A DNA stretch of 64,000 nucleotides from Paracoccus wurundjeri (GTDB taxonomy: Bacteria; Pseudomonadota; Alphaproteobacteria; Rhodobacterales; Rhodobacteraceae): the NCBI RefSeq assembly GCF_030678915.1, contig NZ_JAUUTZ010000002.1:309445-373444 (forward strand). The letters are read 5' to 3'. Position 1 is the stretch's first letter. Every line of letters begins with the position of its first letter. The translations under genes were made by a program, and so were the position numbers. Below, piece by piece: positions 55,485-64,000 of this stretch. The notes under the pieces are model-generated. The model ran no database searches. It was not told the DNA's origin and worked only from the letters and a program-made list of their open reading frames with translations.

Positions 55485-58139
55485 TCGCAACGCGCGCGCC
55501 GCCAATTCGCTTAACGGCAGTGCCGCCTGCGCCGGATCGGCCAGAAGCCGGAAGGTTTCGCCGACGGTCGCGGTGATGCGTTTCACATCCGTTTCGCCAT
55601 AACGATCCGAACGGTAACTCATCATCACGCGCAGGCTTCGTTCCTGACCGATGACATCCTCGACAACCTCGAATTGCAGGCCAAGGATCGACTCGGCCTT
55701 TTCCGGATCGATCTGACGGAAGCGGATGCGCTTGCCATCGGGCAGGTCAAAGCTGCCATTCATGGGATTGCGGGCATGGATCTGGATGAATGCCTCGAAG
55801 ATGCGATCCATTGGCTGCGGCTGCCCGGTCAGCCTTTCACTGACCAGATCCAACGGAATATCGGCCTGCGGCATCGAGCCGTTGATCATGTCGCGGACCT
55901 GACCCACCAGTGCCCGGGCCGTCACGCCCTTGGCAAAGCGGGTGCGGTGGGCGACCATGGTGGTAAAATAACCGATCGTGTCGAAGAATTCCGCCTCCAG
56001 CCGGCCCGAGGCGGATGTTCCGATCAGCAGGTCGTCTATCCCGCCCAACCAGTGCAGCGCCGCCGCGATTCCGGCATAGACCACGTTGAAGGGCGATGCG
56101 TTCTCGGCCTTGGCGAGCGCGTAAAGCCCTTCGGCAATCTCCGGCTCGACGCGCAATTCGACCCATCCGCCCGCCGGAGAGCTGTCGCCCTCGGCGCTAC
56201 CGAACAGCGGCGCGGCTTCGGGGGCGCCGCGCAGCATTTCGGCCCAGAAACCCAGATGCGCCTCATTCGGGCCTGCTGCGTCCTGACGTGCCGCGAATTC
56301 ATGGAACGGCGCGGGCGTTTCGGGCCAGACCGGGGCGTTTCCGGCTGCACGGCTGGCATAGGCCCGGGCGAGATCCCCGATCAGCAGGCCCACGGACCAC
56401 TCGTCCAGCACGACATGGTGGAACAGCATCGACAGGATCTGTTCGCCATTCTCGGCAAGAAACCGCAGGCGCAGCGGCAATTCGCGGGCAAGATCGAAGA
56501 CATGGGCGGCCTCGGTTGAACGGGTTGCGCCATCTGCCTCGGATGAGGACCAGAACCAGCGATAGCTGTCCAGATCGGCCATCGGCACGACGGTCTGGCG
56601 CGGCTTGCCCCCCTTGTCCGAGAACAGGCTGCGCAGGACGGGGTGACGTTCCAGAACATCGCGAAATGCCTGTGCGAATACCGTTTCGTCCACCGGATCA
56701 AGGAAGCGCAGGCCGAAAGGGATATTGAAGATATCGCCATAGCCAAAGCCCGCATAAGCGCGCCACAGCGACGCCTGAGCCAGCGATAAGGGCGCAGAGA
56801 CGGGCGCATCGGATGCCGGTTCCGGTTGCGCCGGAACCTCCCCGCATGGTTCCGGCCCGGTTCTTGTCGCCCGCCCGGCCAGAGACGCCGCGCTTGAGTG
56901 GCTGAACAGATCGCAAAGATGGATCTCGATCCCGTGCTTGTCCAGCAGCCGGCCGATAACGCGGGTTGCGGTCAGGGAATGACCGCCGAAATCGAAGAAA
57001 TCATCTTCCGGTCCCAGATTATCGTCATGCAATGCCGCGCGAAATTCGCTTAGGATGACCTGTTGCAGATCAGGGCTGGCATTGGCGGCAGGAACGGTGG
57101 CTTCGGCGGTCGTGACAGGGATCGATGGTACAACCGAAGGAATATCGGCCGCCCCCGATTTCAGCCGCGCGGCGCAGCGTTCCAGCACCAATCCCGCGGC
57201 CATAGGTGAGATATCGTGCCCGGCCAGCATTTCCAGCCCGGTATTCCCGCGCAGCCCGACCAGCAATCCCGTGCCGGTGAATGCCGTGTCCAGCGGCTGG
57301 CGCGTGACCGTCACTCTGTCAAGTGAAAGCGCGGGATGGGTCAGTTGCGCCACCGCAAGCGATGATTCCAGCGGCAATGCCAGGGCAAGATCGGGCAGGG
57401 GGTGCGCGACGGTTTCGATATCGGGGGCAGGCGTGCCGGTAACTTCGGTGAAGGCGGCGGCAAGCTGATTGGCAAGCTCGGCCGTCGAGGTCGTTGTTTC
57501 CAGGACAAGACGGATCGGTTGCGGCAGCGCTACCCTGATGTCCGAGCGCAGCCCTGCCAGCGCATCGGCGCCGGGAGGGTGTTTCCCTTGCGGCAGCGCA
57601 GGCCCCGGCTTGACCGCATATGGAAGCGGGCTGCCGTTATAAAGGGCCGTCAGGGCGTGCAGGCCTGCATTTGCCACCTCTGCCCCGCCAGCAAGCGCGT
57701 GAAAGGCCAGCCCCAGCATCGCCCCGTCGGGCAGCAGGACCAATGCGCATCGGAACGGCGTTTCGGATTCCGGATCCCAGGGGGCGGTTTGCAACTCCTG
57801 CAGCGCCAGGACCGCTTCGGATTCAGAGATGGCGTGATGCAGACGGGCCGATACATGGGCGGGGCGGGCGCAAAGCTCTCCGTCATCGGTCATGACCAGA
57901 GAGTGCGCCAATTGCGGTATCGCGGCGGGAAGTTCCTCCAAGGCGCGGATCAACCGCGTCGCGTCCAGCTTTCCTGTCAGGCGGAAACCCAGCAACGCGG
58001 CCAGAACCGTGCCGGGCTCCTGCTGCTGCTGCAACCAGATATGTTCATGCCGCTCGGTGATTGAAACCGCGCTTTGCGGCAAAGCAGAATCCCGTGCCGA
58101 ACCCGGCGCGATTGCAATATCGGAGAAATTATTTGGCAT
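55482..58139 (-). CDS. NRPS (degenerate C)-PCP-C, C-half of a VibF-like synthetase
   Basis: The 885-residue product has three parts. Residues 28-325 are a shortened condensation-like domain whose HHxxxDG is replaced by FHALAGG (146-152), so it is probably non-catalytic. Residues 355-425 are a peptidyl carrier with FDFGGHSL and Ser388. Residues 448-870 are a condensation domain with HHVVLDEW (574-581). This C-PCP-C order, with an inactive first C, equals the C-terminal half of VibF. It should receive the amino acid activated by the Cy-Cy-A protein and pass the oxazoline to the polyamine. It is on the strand opposite its partner. Confidence 0.9.
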   Translation of the reverse strand: MPNNFSDIAIAPGSARDSALPQSAVSITERHEHIWLQQQQEPGTVLAALLGFRLTGKLDATRLIRALEELPAAIPQLAHSLVMTDDGELCARPAHVSARLHHAISESEAVLALQELQTAPWDPESETPFRCALVLLPDGAMLGLAFHALAGGAEVANAGLHALTALYNGSPLPYAVKPGPALPQGKHPPGADALAGLRSDIRVALPQPIRLVLETTTSTAELANQLAAAFTEVTGTPAPDIETVAHPLPDLALALPLESSLAVAQLTHPALSLDRVTVTRQPLDTAFTGTGLLVGLRGNTGLEMLAGHDISPMAAGLVLERCAARLKSGAADIPSVVPSIPVTTAEATVPAANASPDLQQVILSEFRAALHDDNLGPEDDFFDFGGHSLTATRVIGRLLDKHGIEIHLCDLFSHSSAASLAGRATRTGPEPCGEVPAQPEPASDAPVSAPLSLAQASLWRAYAGFGYGDIFNIPFGLRFLDPVDETVFAQAFRDVLERHPVLRSLFSDKGGKPRQTVVPMADLDSYRWFWSSSEADGATRSTEAAHVFDLARELPLRLRFLAENGEQILSMLFHHVVLDEWSVGLLIGDLARAYASRAAGNAPVWPETPAPFHEFAARQDAAGPNEAHLGFWAEMLRGAPEAAPLFGSAEGDSSPAGGWVELRVEPEIAEGLYALAKAENASPFNVVYAGIAAALHWLGGIDDLLIGTSASGRLEAEFFDTIGYFTTMVAHRTRFAKGVTARALVGQVRDMINGSMPQADIPLDLVSERLTGQPQPMDRIFEAFIQIHARNPMNGSFDLPDGKRIRFRQIDPEKAESILGLQFEVVEDVIGQERSLRVMMSYRSDRYGETDVKRITATVGETFRLLADPAQAALPLSELAARALR

Positions 58140-58482
58140 CTTGGTCTTTCGGAATATCGATTCATGAGGCCCCGAAGGTCAGCGGCCAACCGAAAGCACA
58201 GACAGGGGGGTACTTGCCCGACCGCGCCACCGGAATGGCTGCATGACGCGCCTTGCGGGTCGGGCTGGGGCATCAGGAACAGGCGCAGTCAATGCGCAGA
58301 CTTGCCCGCTGTCAACCCCGGCGACCAGTCGTTTGAAGGAACTGGCAGGATCGCGCGGCAACATCCCTGTTCGTGACGCGCGTGCAAACAGGTTGCGCCG
58401 CGCGGTTCCTGTGCCGTGGCGGCATGCAATCCTGATTTCAGGGGGCGGGTACGCAATGCGCCCACCCTTGGAATTGACCGGC
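58140..58482. other. Intergenic gap between NRPS and ssuB
   Basis: These 343 bases hold no convincing gene. Long plus-strand reading frames here are the shadow of ssuB. No iron box, terminator or clear promoter was recognised. Confidence 0.6.
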
Positions 58483-59259
58483 TCAGACCTCGGCGAGGAT
58501 ACGGGATCGCAGCGTCACCGTGGCGGCGTCTCCGGTGTCGCGGCGGGAACGCGGAAGCTCTACCTGCACGTCCAGCGCCACGCCCTGATCGCGCAGGACG
58601 ATCACCCGGTCAGCAAGCCTGAGCGCCTCGGAAACGTCATGGGTGATCAGGACGGTCGTGAAGCCATGCTCGTGCCAGATACGCTCAAGCAGGCGGTGCA
58701 TCTCGCCACGGGTAAGCGCGTCAAGAGCGCCAAAGGGCTCGTCGAGCAGCAGGACGCCGGGATGGCTGACCAGCGCGCGCGCCAGGGCGACCCGCTGACG
58801 CTGGCCGCCCGAAAGCACCGCGGGCCAGTCATTCGCGCGATCGGCCAGCCCGACATCTTCAAGTGCAACCGTCGCCGCCTTGCGCCAACCTTCTTGACGG
58901 GCGATGCCGACATTGCCGATCACCCGCTGCCACGGAAGCAGTCGCGCATCCTGAAACAGCAGGCGGGTGCTTGGCTGAAGCGACTCGACGATCCGGTCAC
59001 CGACGATGATCTTTCCCGCGGTCGCCTGATCAAGTCCCGCGATCAGGCGCAGAAGCGTCGATTTCCCACAGCCGGAACGGCCGACGATTGCCACGAATTG
59101 CCCCGCCGGAATGGTAAGGTCGATATCCGAAAGCACGCGCCGGTCGCCGAAGGATTTGCTCATGCCGTCGATCACGATCGATTGGGCCTTCGACGGGTGC
59201 TCCGATTGCGATTCCCGGATATCCGTTCTGACCGGCGAAATGGCTGCGCTCATATTCAT
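58483..59259 (-). CDS. ssuB: Aliphatic sulfonate ABC transporter ATP-binding protein SsuB
   Basis: The 258-residue protein has Walker A GRSGCGKSTLLRLIAGL, Q-loop LLFQDARLLPW, signature LSGGQRQRVALARALV, Walker B VLLLDEPFGALDALTR and the H-loop LITHDVSEA. The LPW after the Q-loop is typical of SsuB/TauB/NrtD-like subunits. Its ATG overlaps the ssuC stop by four bases. It is last in ssuADCB. Confidence 0.92.
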   Translation of the reverse strand: MNMSAAISPVRTDIRESQSEHPSKAQSIVIDGMSKSFGDRRVLSDIDLTIPAGQFVAIVGRSGCGKSTLLRLIAGLDQATAGKIIVGDRIVESLQPSTRLLFQDARLLPWQRVIGNVGIARQEGWRKAATVALEDVGLADRANDWPAVLSGGQRQRVALARALVSHPGVLLLDEPFGALDALTRGEMHRLLERIWHEHGFTTVLITHDVSEALRLADRVIVLRDQGVALDVQVELPRSRRDTGDAATVTLRSRILAEV

Positions 59260-60074
59260 CCTGTCGTCCTTTCCTTTGCCTGATAGGCCGGGTGCCAGGC
59301 GAGTGCCTTTGACTCAAGCGCGCGCGTGGCCGAGTCGGCAAGCTTGCCAAGCAGCGCGTAGACGATGATCCCAAGCACGACGATATCGGTTTGCAGGAAT
59401 TCGCGGGCATTCATCGTCATATAGCCGATGCCGGAACTTGCCGAGATCGTTTCCGCCACGATCAGCGTCAGCCACATGATGCCAAGCGCATAGCGCAATC
59501 CGACCAGGATCGAGGGCATCGCCCCGGGCAGGATGACCCGCCAGTACAGTGCGAAACGGCCCAGTCCATATACCCGCGCCATCTCGATCAGGCCGCTATC
59601 GACCGTGCGGATGCCGTGGAAGGTATTAAGATAGATCGGAAAGGCGCTGCCAATGGCCACAAGGAAGATTTTCGCCTCCTCGCCGATACCGAACCACATG
59701 ATCACCAGCGGGATGATCGCCAGATGCGGCACGTTCCGCAGCATCTGCATCGAGGAATCGAACAATGTTTCGGCAGGCCGCGAGATGCCGCACAGAACGC
59801 CAAGCACGAAACCGGTACCGCCGCCGATAAGAAGGCCCTTGAACGCGCGTTCGGTCGAGATCGCGGTATGGGTCAGCAGCGTGCCGTTCCAGAGGCTTTC
59901 CCAGAACGCCGCGAATACAGCGCTTGGGGCAGGCAGAAGCCGGCTTTCGATAAGCCCGCTTCGGGCCATGATCTCCCATGCGATCAGAAGGACGAGGGGC
60001 AGGGCCCAGGGCGCAAGCGTCCGAAGCACCGCCGAACGTCCGCCGTGGAACCGCTTCAGCACCGTTGCAATCAT
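59256..60074 (-). CDS. ssuC: Aliphatic sulfonate ABC transporter permease SsuC
   Basis: The 272-residue membrane protein has about six helices and the permease loop ([35 protein letters not shown]) of the SsuC/TauC family, plus [16 protein letters not shown]. It overlaps ssuD and ssuB by four bases on each side. Confidence 0.93.
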   Translation of the reverse strand: MIATVLKRFHGGRSAVLRTLAPWALPLVLLIAWEIMARSGLIESRLLPAPSAVFAAFWESLWNGTLLTHTAISTERAFKGLLIGGGTGFVLGVLCGISRPAETLFDSSMQMLRNVPHLAIIPLVIMWFGIGEEAKIFLVAIGSAFPIYLNTFHGIRTVDSGLIEMARVYGLGRFALYWRVILPGAMPSILVGLRYALGIMWLTLIVAETISASSGIGYMTMNAREFLQTDIVVLGIIVYALLGKLADSATRALESKALAWHPAYQAKERTTG

Positions 60075-61243
60075 GATGTCGCCGCCGCTGGTCGCCGGTC
60101 ATTGGCGATGGTCTCGCCGAATGGCCCGGTATTGACGCCGACCGCCGGGCGTTCCGGGGCATGCGCCAGCGGCAGCAGCGGAAACACCAGTTCGGCGAAA
60201 CGATAGGCTTCTTCGAGATGCGGGTAGCCGGACAGGATGAAGCTGTCGACGCCGACCGCGCGATATTCTTCCATCCTCGCCGCGACCTCCTCGGCCGAAC
60301 CGACCAGCGCCGTACCGGCACCGCCGCGCACAAGGCCAACGCCCGCCCACAGATTGGGGCCGACGACAAGCTTGTCGCGCTTGCCGCCATGCAGCGCGCT
60401 CATCCGGCTTTGGCCGACCGAATCCATGCGGGCGAAGATCGATTGCGCCTGCGCAATGGTCTTGTCGTCGAGGTTGGCGATAAGCCGGTCCGCCGCCGCC
60501 CATGCCTCTTCCGAGGTTTCCCGGACGATGACATGCAGACGAATGCCGAAGCTAACCTTGCGACCAAGTTTGCCTGCCGCGGCTTTGACCTTGGCGATCT
60601 TTTCGCCCACCATCGCCGGAGGCTCGCCCCAGGTCAGGTATTTATCGACCGTTTCCGCCGCGACGTCGATCGCGGCCTCGGACGAGCCGCCGAAATAAAG
60701 CGGCGGGTTCGGTGCCTGCACCGGCGGATACAGCAATTGCCCGTCTTCGATACGAATATGTTTGCCGCTGGTCGTGACGGTTTCTCCGGCAAGCAGCGCC
60801 TTGTAGACATGCAGGAATTCCCGCGTGACCTCGTAACGCTCGGCATGGCTCATGAAAATGCCATCGCCCTTGTTCTCGATCGGATCACCGCCGGTCACGA
60901 CATTGATCAGCAGCCGCCCACCCGAAAGCCGGTCAAGAGTCGCTGTCATGCGCGCGGCAAGCGTCGGCGGCTGCAACCCGGGCCGGACAGCCACAAGGAA
61001 ACGCAGCTGTCTGGTCAGCGGCACCAGCGTCGAGGCGACGATCCAGGCGTCTTCACAGCTTTTCCCGGTCGGCAGAAGCGCACCGTAATAGCCAAGCTGA
61101 TCGGCGGCACGCGCGATCTGGCTGAGATAATCAAGATCCGTGGCCCGGCCTCCGGTGGCGGTTCCAAGATATCTGCCATCGCCATGGGTCGGGATGAACC
61201 AAAAGACATTCACGCTGGACGGGGTGTTTTGCGAAATACTCAC
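60071..61243 (-). CDS. ssuD: FMNH2-dependent alkanesulfonate monooxygenase SsuD
   Basis: The 390-residue luciferase-like enzyme starts at a GTG overlapping the ssuA stop (GTGA). Landmarks are [58 protein letters not shown] and [17 protein letters not shown]. It splits alkanesulfonates to aldehyde and sulfite using reduced FMN. No ssuE reductase lies in this operon, so FMNH2 must come from elsewhere. Confidence 0.95.
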   Translation of the reverse strand: MSISQNTPSSVNVFWFIPTHGDGRYLGTATGGRATDLDYLSQIARAADQLGYYGALLPTGKSCEDAWIVASTLVPLTRQLRFLVAVRPGLQPPTLAARMTATLDRLSGGRLLINVVTGGDPIENKGDGIFMSHAERYEVTREFLHVYKALLAGETVTTSGKHIRIEDGQLLYPPVQAPNPPLYFGGSSEAAIDVAAETVDKYLTWGEPPAMVGEKIAKVKAAAGKLGRKVSFGIRLHVIVRETSEEAWAAADRLIANLDDKTIAQAQSIFARMDSVGQSRMSALHGGKRDKLVVGPNLWAGVGLVRGGAGTALVGSAEEVAARMEEYRAVGVDSFILSGYPHLEEAYRFAELVFPLLPLAHAPERPAVGVNTGPFGETIANDRRPAAATS

Positions 61244-62193
61244 GACTTGCCCTCCTTGGTGGCATCCGCGATCGAAATCGCGGTTGGAATGAGCTCAAGT
61301 TCAAAGAAAACGTCGGCGATCGCTTGCTGCGCCGCGATTATCTCGGGGGTGATCGGCTCCACCCCATAGGTCCGCCGTTCTACCGCGACGTTCAGAATTT
61401 CCGCAGGCATTCCCACAGAGGGCGCGAATTGCTCGGCGACCTCACTGTGATTCTCGTTGATCCAGCCATCGACCTTATCGATCGCTTCAAGGATGGCGTC
61501 GACAGCCGCCGGATCGCCATCGACGAAATCACGGGAGGCAAGATAATATTCCCGGTTTTCGACAATATCCGTGCCATCGGCAAGTTGCCTTGCCCCGGTC
61601 GCGGCTTCTGCGGCGGCCAGGAACGGCTCCCAGATCACCCAAGCGTCAAGGGCACCTTTCTCGAATGCCGCCCGTCCATCCGCGGGGGTCAGGAAGGCGA
61701 CCTCGACATCCGAATAAGAAAGGCCCGCGGCTTCAAGCGCCTTCACCAGCAGATAATGGACATTCGAACCCTTGTTCAGCCCCACGGTCTTGCCCTTAAG
61801 GTCGGCGACCGATTGAAGGGGGCTGTCTTCGGGAACAAGGATCGCCTCGGCTTTGGGGGCGGGTGGCTCGACCCCGACATAGACAAGCGGCGCACCCGCA
61901 GCCTGCGCGAAGATCGGCGGCGCTTCGCCGGTCGTGCCGAAATCGACGGCGCCGACATTCATTGCCTCGAGCAATTGCGGCCCGGCGGGAAATTCGGTCC
62001 ATTCGACCGTGTAGCCCTGCGGTTCCAGCTTTTCTTCCAGCAGACCCTGTGCCTTCACAAGAATGAGGGTGCCGTATTTCTGAAAACCGATACGGACTGT
62101 CTTACCCTCTGCATGGGCGGCGGAAATGATCATGCCGGCGGCAACCGTGCCGGCAAGCGCGAATTTTGAAATTGCTCCGAGCAAGGAGTTCAT
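61240..62193 (-). CDS. ssuA: Aliphatic sulfonate-binding protein SsuA
   Basis: The 317-residue product has a signal sequence ending SAAHA and the SsuA/NMT1 fold: [58 protein letters not shown], and [23 protein letters not shown] precedes the ATG at 62193. It captures sulfonates in the periplasm. Two inverted repeats lie upstream. Confidence 0.94.
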   Translation of the reverse strand: MNSLLGAISKFALAGTVAAGMIISAAHAEGKTVRIGFQKYGTLILVKAQGLLEEKLEPQGYTVEWTEFPAGPQLLEAMNVGAVDFGTTGEAPPIFAQAAGAPLVYVGVEPPAPKAEAILVPEDSPLQSVADLKGKTVGLNKGSNVHYLLVKALEAAGLSYSDVEVAFLTPADGRAAFEKGALDAWVIWEPFLAAAEAATGARQLADGTDIVENREYYLASRDFVDGDPAAVDAILEAIDKVDGWINENHSEVAEQFAPSVGMPAEILNVAVERRTYGVEPITPEIIAAQQAIADVFFELELIPTAISIADATKEGKS

Positions 62194-62226
62194 ATTCTGC
62201 GTCCTTCTTGAAGTTGCATTCCGATA

Positions 62227-62243
62227 TGCCCGGATTCCGGGCA
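62227..62243. promoter_or_regulatory. Palindrome proximal to ssuA
   Basis: TGCCCGGATTCCGGGCA has perfect seven-base arms around ATT and lies 33 bases upstream of the ssuA ATG. It could be an operator or a leader hairpin. Confidence 0.45.
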
Positions 62244-62260
62244 ATGCTCGCTGATAACAT

Positions 62261-62285
62261 AATCACGATATTCTTGATCGTGATT
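62261..62285. promoter_or_regulatory. Inverted repeat upstream of ssuA
   Basis: AATCACGAT and ATCGTGATT are perfect nine-base arms around seven bases, in an AT-rich patch of the 331-base gap 62194-62524. The symmetry suggests a repressor or activator site controlling ssu. The same gap also holds the ECF41 promoter. Confidence 0.55.
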
Positions 62286-62464
62286 GTTGAGATAAATTGA
62301 TTCGAGTCAACTCCGAAGTAGAATGGGGCGGTTTCCAGCAAATTCCTGCCAAGAAATACCGGGGGCAGCAGTTCTGATGCCGTCCGGTTCGCGCGGTGAT
62401 ATGGGTTGCATGCCCGCCGTTTCGGGTGGCATTGATCGGCAGGCACAAATATTTTCCGTGCGCA

Positions 62465-62491
62465 TGTCACATCTGCGGATCCTGAATCGTC
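62465..62491 (+). promoter_or_regulatory. ECF41-type promoter
   Basis: TGTCACA (62465-62471), sixteen bases, then CGTC (62488-62491) exactly matches the published ECF41 promoter pattern TGTCACA-N16-CGTC. It lies 33 bases upstream of the CMD gene, which is co-transcribed with an ECF41 sigma factor, implying autoregulation. Confidence 0.85.
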
Positions 62492-62524
62492 ATCAGTATC
62501 GGAACCAACAGAAGGAACCGAACC

Positions 62525-63004
62525 ATGACTGCAAAACTGAACCCCGTAGCTGCGGCACCCGACCTTATGACAGGCTGGTACAAGATTTCGGTCGCCGTTA
62601 ATCAGAGCCTCGAGCCGAGTTTGACCGAACTGGTCAAAATCCGCGCCTCGCAGATCAATGGCTGTGCCAATTGCATCAATATGCACACCATCGAGGCCCG
62701 CGAGCAGGGAGAGACCGAACAGCGTATCTACCTGTTGTCAGCATGGCGCGAAGCGCCTTGCTATACCGATCGCGAACGTGCCGCGCTTGGCTGGACCGAG
62801 GCATTGACCAGGCTTTCGGAAGCGCATCGGCACGAAGAGGCCTATGCCGCTCTGGAGGCGCAGTTCACCGAAGAGGAGCGCGTGAAGCTGACCCTGATCA
62901 TCAACATCATCAATGGCTGGAACCGTATAGCGGTTGGTTTCGGCGGGTTTATCGATCCGAAGGATGCAAAGACCCTTTGGGCTGAAACCCGGGCGGTTGC
63001 CTGA
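62525..63004 (+). CDS. Carboxymuconolactone decarboxylase/AhpD-like protein
   Basis: The 159-residue product is a CMD-family protein with the redox motif NGCANCINMH near residue 47 (CxxC plus His), as in AhpD-type disulfide reductases, and IINIINGWNRIAVGF at the end. AAGGA lies upstream of the ATG. CMD genes are the usual partners of ECF41 sigma factors. Its stop overlaps the sigma start (TGATG). Its substrate is unknown; a peroxidase-linked role is possible. Confidence 0.92.
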   Translation: MTAKLNPVAAAPDLMTGWYKISVAVNQSLEPSLTELVKIRASQINGCANCINMHTIEAREQGETEQRIYLLSAWREAPCYTDRERAALGWTEALTRLSEAHRHEEAYAALEAQFTEEERVKLTLIINIINGWNRIAVGFGGFIDPKDAKTLWAETRAVA

Positions 63005-63864
63005 TGGCAGAGGCAGGGCAAGAGGATGCAACGGTCGGTTTCGATCCGTTGCGTCCAAAGCTCATGCGGGTCGCTTACCGTATGCTTGGCTCTGTCGCTG
63101 ATGCCGAGGATATGGTGCAGGAGGCCTTCATCCGCTGGATGAAGGCCGACCGCAGCGAGGTGCGCGAGCCCGAAGCCTATCTGCGCCGTATGATCATGCG
63201 GCTTTGCCTGGATCAGCTGAAATCGGCGCGCCGCCAGCGCGAGACCTATATCGGGCCATGGCTTCCCGATCCTGTCCTTGATGAAGAGGACGAAGACGAG
63301 GATATAACGCTGCCGCTGATGCTTGCATTGGAACGCCTTTCGCCTTTGGAACGGGCGGCTTTCCTGCTGCATGACGTGTTCGGGATGGATTTCGAGGAAG
63401 TCGCGGCCACCATTCAGCGGGAACCGGCGGCATGTCGTCAGCTTGCGGTCCGGGCGCGTGGCCATGTCCGCAATGCCCGACCCCGTTTCCAGATCGGGAA
63501 ACAGCGCGGGCTTGAGTTCGCGGAAGCCTTTTTCAACGCCTCGCGCAGTGGCGATATGAAGGTGCTGGGCGATATGCTTGCCGCCGATGTCAGCTTTCAC
63601 ACTGATAGCGGCGGCAAGCGCCCTGCCGCAAAACGGCCGATCATCGGTTTCGATGCCGTGCTGAACCTGCACGAATATCTGTCCGCCCACTACCTGAAAA
63701 ACGGCTCGGCGCTACTGCGGGTCGGGTTGGTCAACGGGCTGCCGGGTTTCGTCACGAGGGAAGCGGATGGCGAGATTCAGACAACCGCGCTGGAGATCGA
63801 AGAAGGCAGGGTGGTCGCAATCTATATCATGCGAAATCCCGACAAGTTACGGCATCTGCACTAG
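63004..63864 (+). CDS. ECF41 family RNA polymerase sigma factor (SigJ-like)
   Basis: The 286-residue product has sigma region 2 (AYRMLGSVADAEDMVQEAFIRWM), region 4 (LSPLERAAFLLHDVFGMDFEEVAATI) and a SnoaL-like C-terminal domain. The ECF41 signatures are present as WLPDP, DSGGKR and NPDKL. In ECF41 proteins the C-terminal domain senses or restrains activity in place of an anti-sigma factor. The TAG stop is formed by repeat copy 4. Confidence 0.94.
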   Translation: MAEAGQEDATVGFDPLRPKLMRVAYRMLGSVADAEDMVQEAFIRWMKADRSEVREPEAYLRRMIMRLCLDQLKSARRQRETYIGPWLPDPVLDEEDEDEDITLPLMLALERLSPLERAAFLLHDVFGMDFEEVAATIQREPAACRQLAVRARGHVRNARPRFQIGKQRGLEFAEAFFNASRSGDMKVLGDMLAADVSFHTDSGGKRPAAKRPIIGFDAVLNLHEYLSAHYLKNGSALLRVGLVNGLPGFVTREADGEIQTTALEIEEGRVVAIYIMRNPDKLRHLH

Positions 63865-63912
63865 GGTCGGGTCGCGCTGCATCGGAAAGGCCGGTTATTT
63901 GCGTCCCGCGAT
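63862..63912 (+). repeat. GC-rich 3'-end repeat, copy 4 (truncated)
   Basis: TAG, then GTCGCGC, CATCGGAAAGGCCGGTT and TTGCGTCCCGCGAT match the start of the repeat in the orientation of the sigma gene. The expected next block is the GC-rich hairpin, but the sequence turns into unbroken G at that point. Confidence 0.75.

Positions 63913-64000
<88 letters not shown>

Noticed and set aside
2796..63912. CRISPR array or IS element from the recurring GC-rich sequence
   Set aside because: Copies are long, few, widely scattered, lack spacers or a transposase, and sit at gene ends.

Overview
The window is GC-rich alphaproteobacterial DNA, most likely a Paracoccus or close relative (Rhodobacterales). 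The grounds are codon bias, a NadQ-type regulator beside nadABC, overlapping stop/start operons, a recurrent GC-rich 3'-end repeat, and a siderophore locus whose gene content fits parabactin, the catecholate known from Paracoccus denitrificans. No tRNA, rRNA, IS element, phage or CRISPR array was seen. The last 88 bases are only G and look like a sequencing or assembly artefact.

Layout. 1-12.1 kb: a catabolic island with a galactonate-dehydratase-like enzyme (cut by the window edge), two HpcH/HpaI aldolases, an SMP-30 lactonase, an SDR, a BKACE enzyme, a TRAP transporter, a cupin, a DUF6282 protein and an IclR regulator. Two matching 17-bp inverted repeats suggest its operators. 12.3-16.7 kb: nadQ-nadABC with tandem operators. 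16.8-19.9 kb: cupin, AsnC regulator, ornithine cyclodeaminase and CtlX (citrulline to ornithine to proline). 20-23.6 kb: CsbD, cold-shock protein, LysR, nitroreductase, EamA exporter. 23.8-29.2 kb: complete urease operon ureDA-ureJ-ureBCEFG. 29.4-32.1 kb: AraC/MFS pair and a frameshifted VOC gene. 32.3-35.4 kb: ampR divergent from a coupled ampC-class A beta-lactamase operon. 35.4-38.5 kb: copA-cueR with a CueR operator. 38.5-41.6 kb: modE-modABC.

42.5-58.1 kb is the most interesting region: a mixed salicylate plus 2,3-dihydroxybenzoate (DHB) siderophore locus. Isochorismate synthase feeds both a PchB-like lyase (salicylate) and isochorismatase plus EntA (DHB). Two aryl-AMP ligases carry different binding-pocket residues, one salicylate-like and one DHB-like. 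There is a free aryl carrier protein, its phosphopantetheinyl transferase and a free VibH-like condensation enzyme. A VibF-like NRPS is split into Cy-Cy-A-(dead carrier) and (dead C)-PCP-C, encoded on opposite strands. This inventory is what parabactin needs: two DHB amides on spermidine plus one salicyl-oxazoline. No receptor, exporter or utilisation gene is seen beside it.

58.5-62.2 kb: ssuADCB sulfonate operon with two upstream inverted repeats. 62.5-63.9 kb: carboxymuconolactone decarboxylase plus ECF41 sigma factor, preceded by a full ECF41-type promoter. Four clear copies of the GC-rich repeat sit at gene 3' ends; in three the first bases of the repeat form the TAG stop codon of the adjacent gene.
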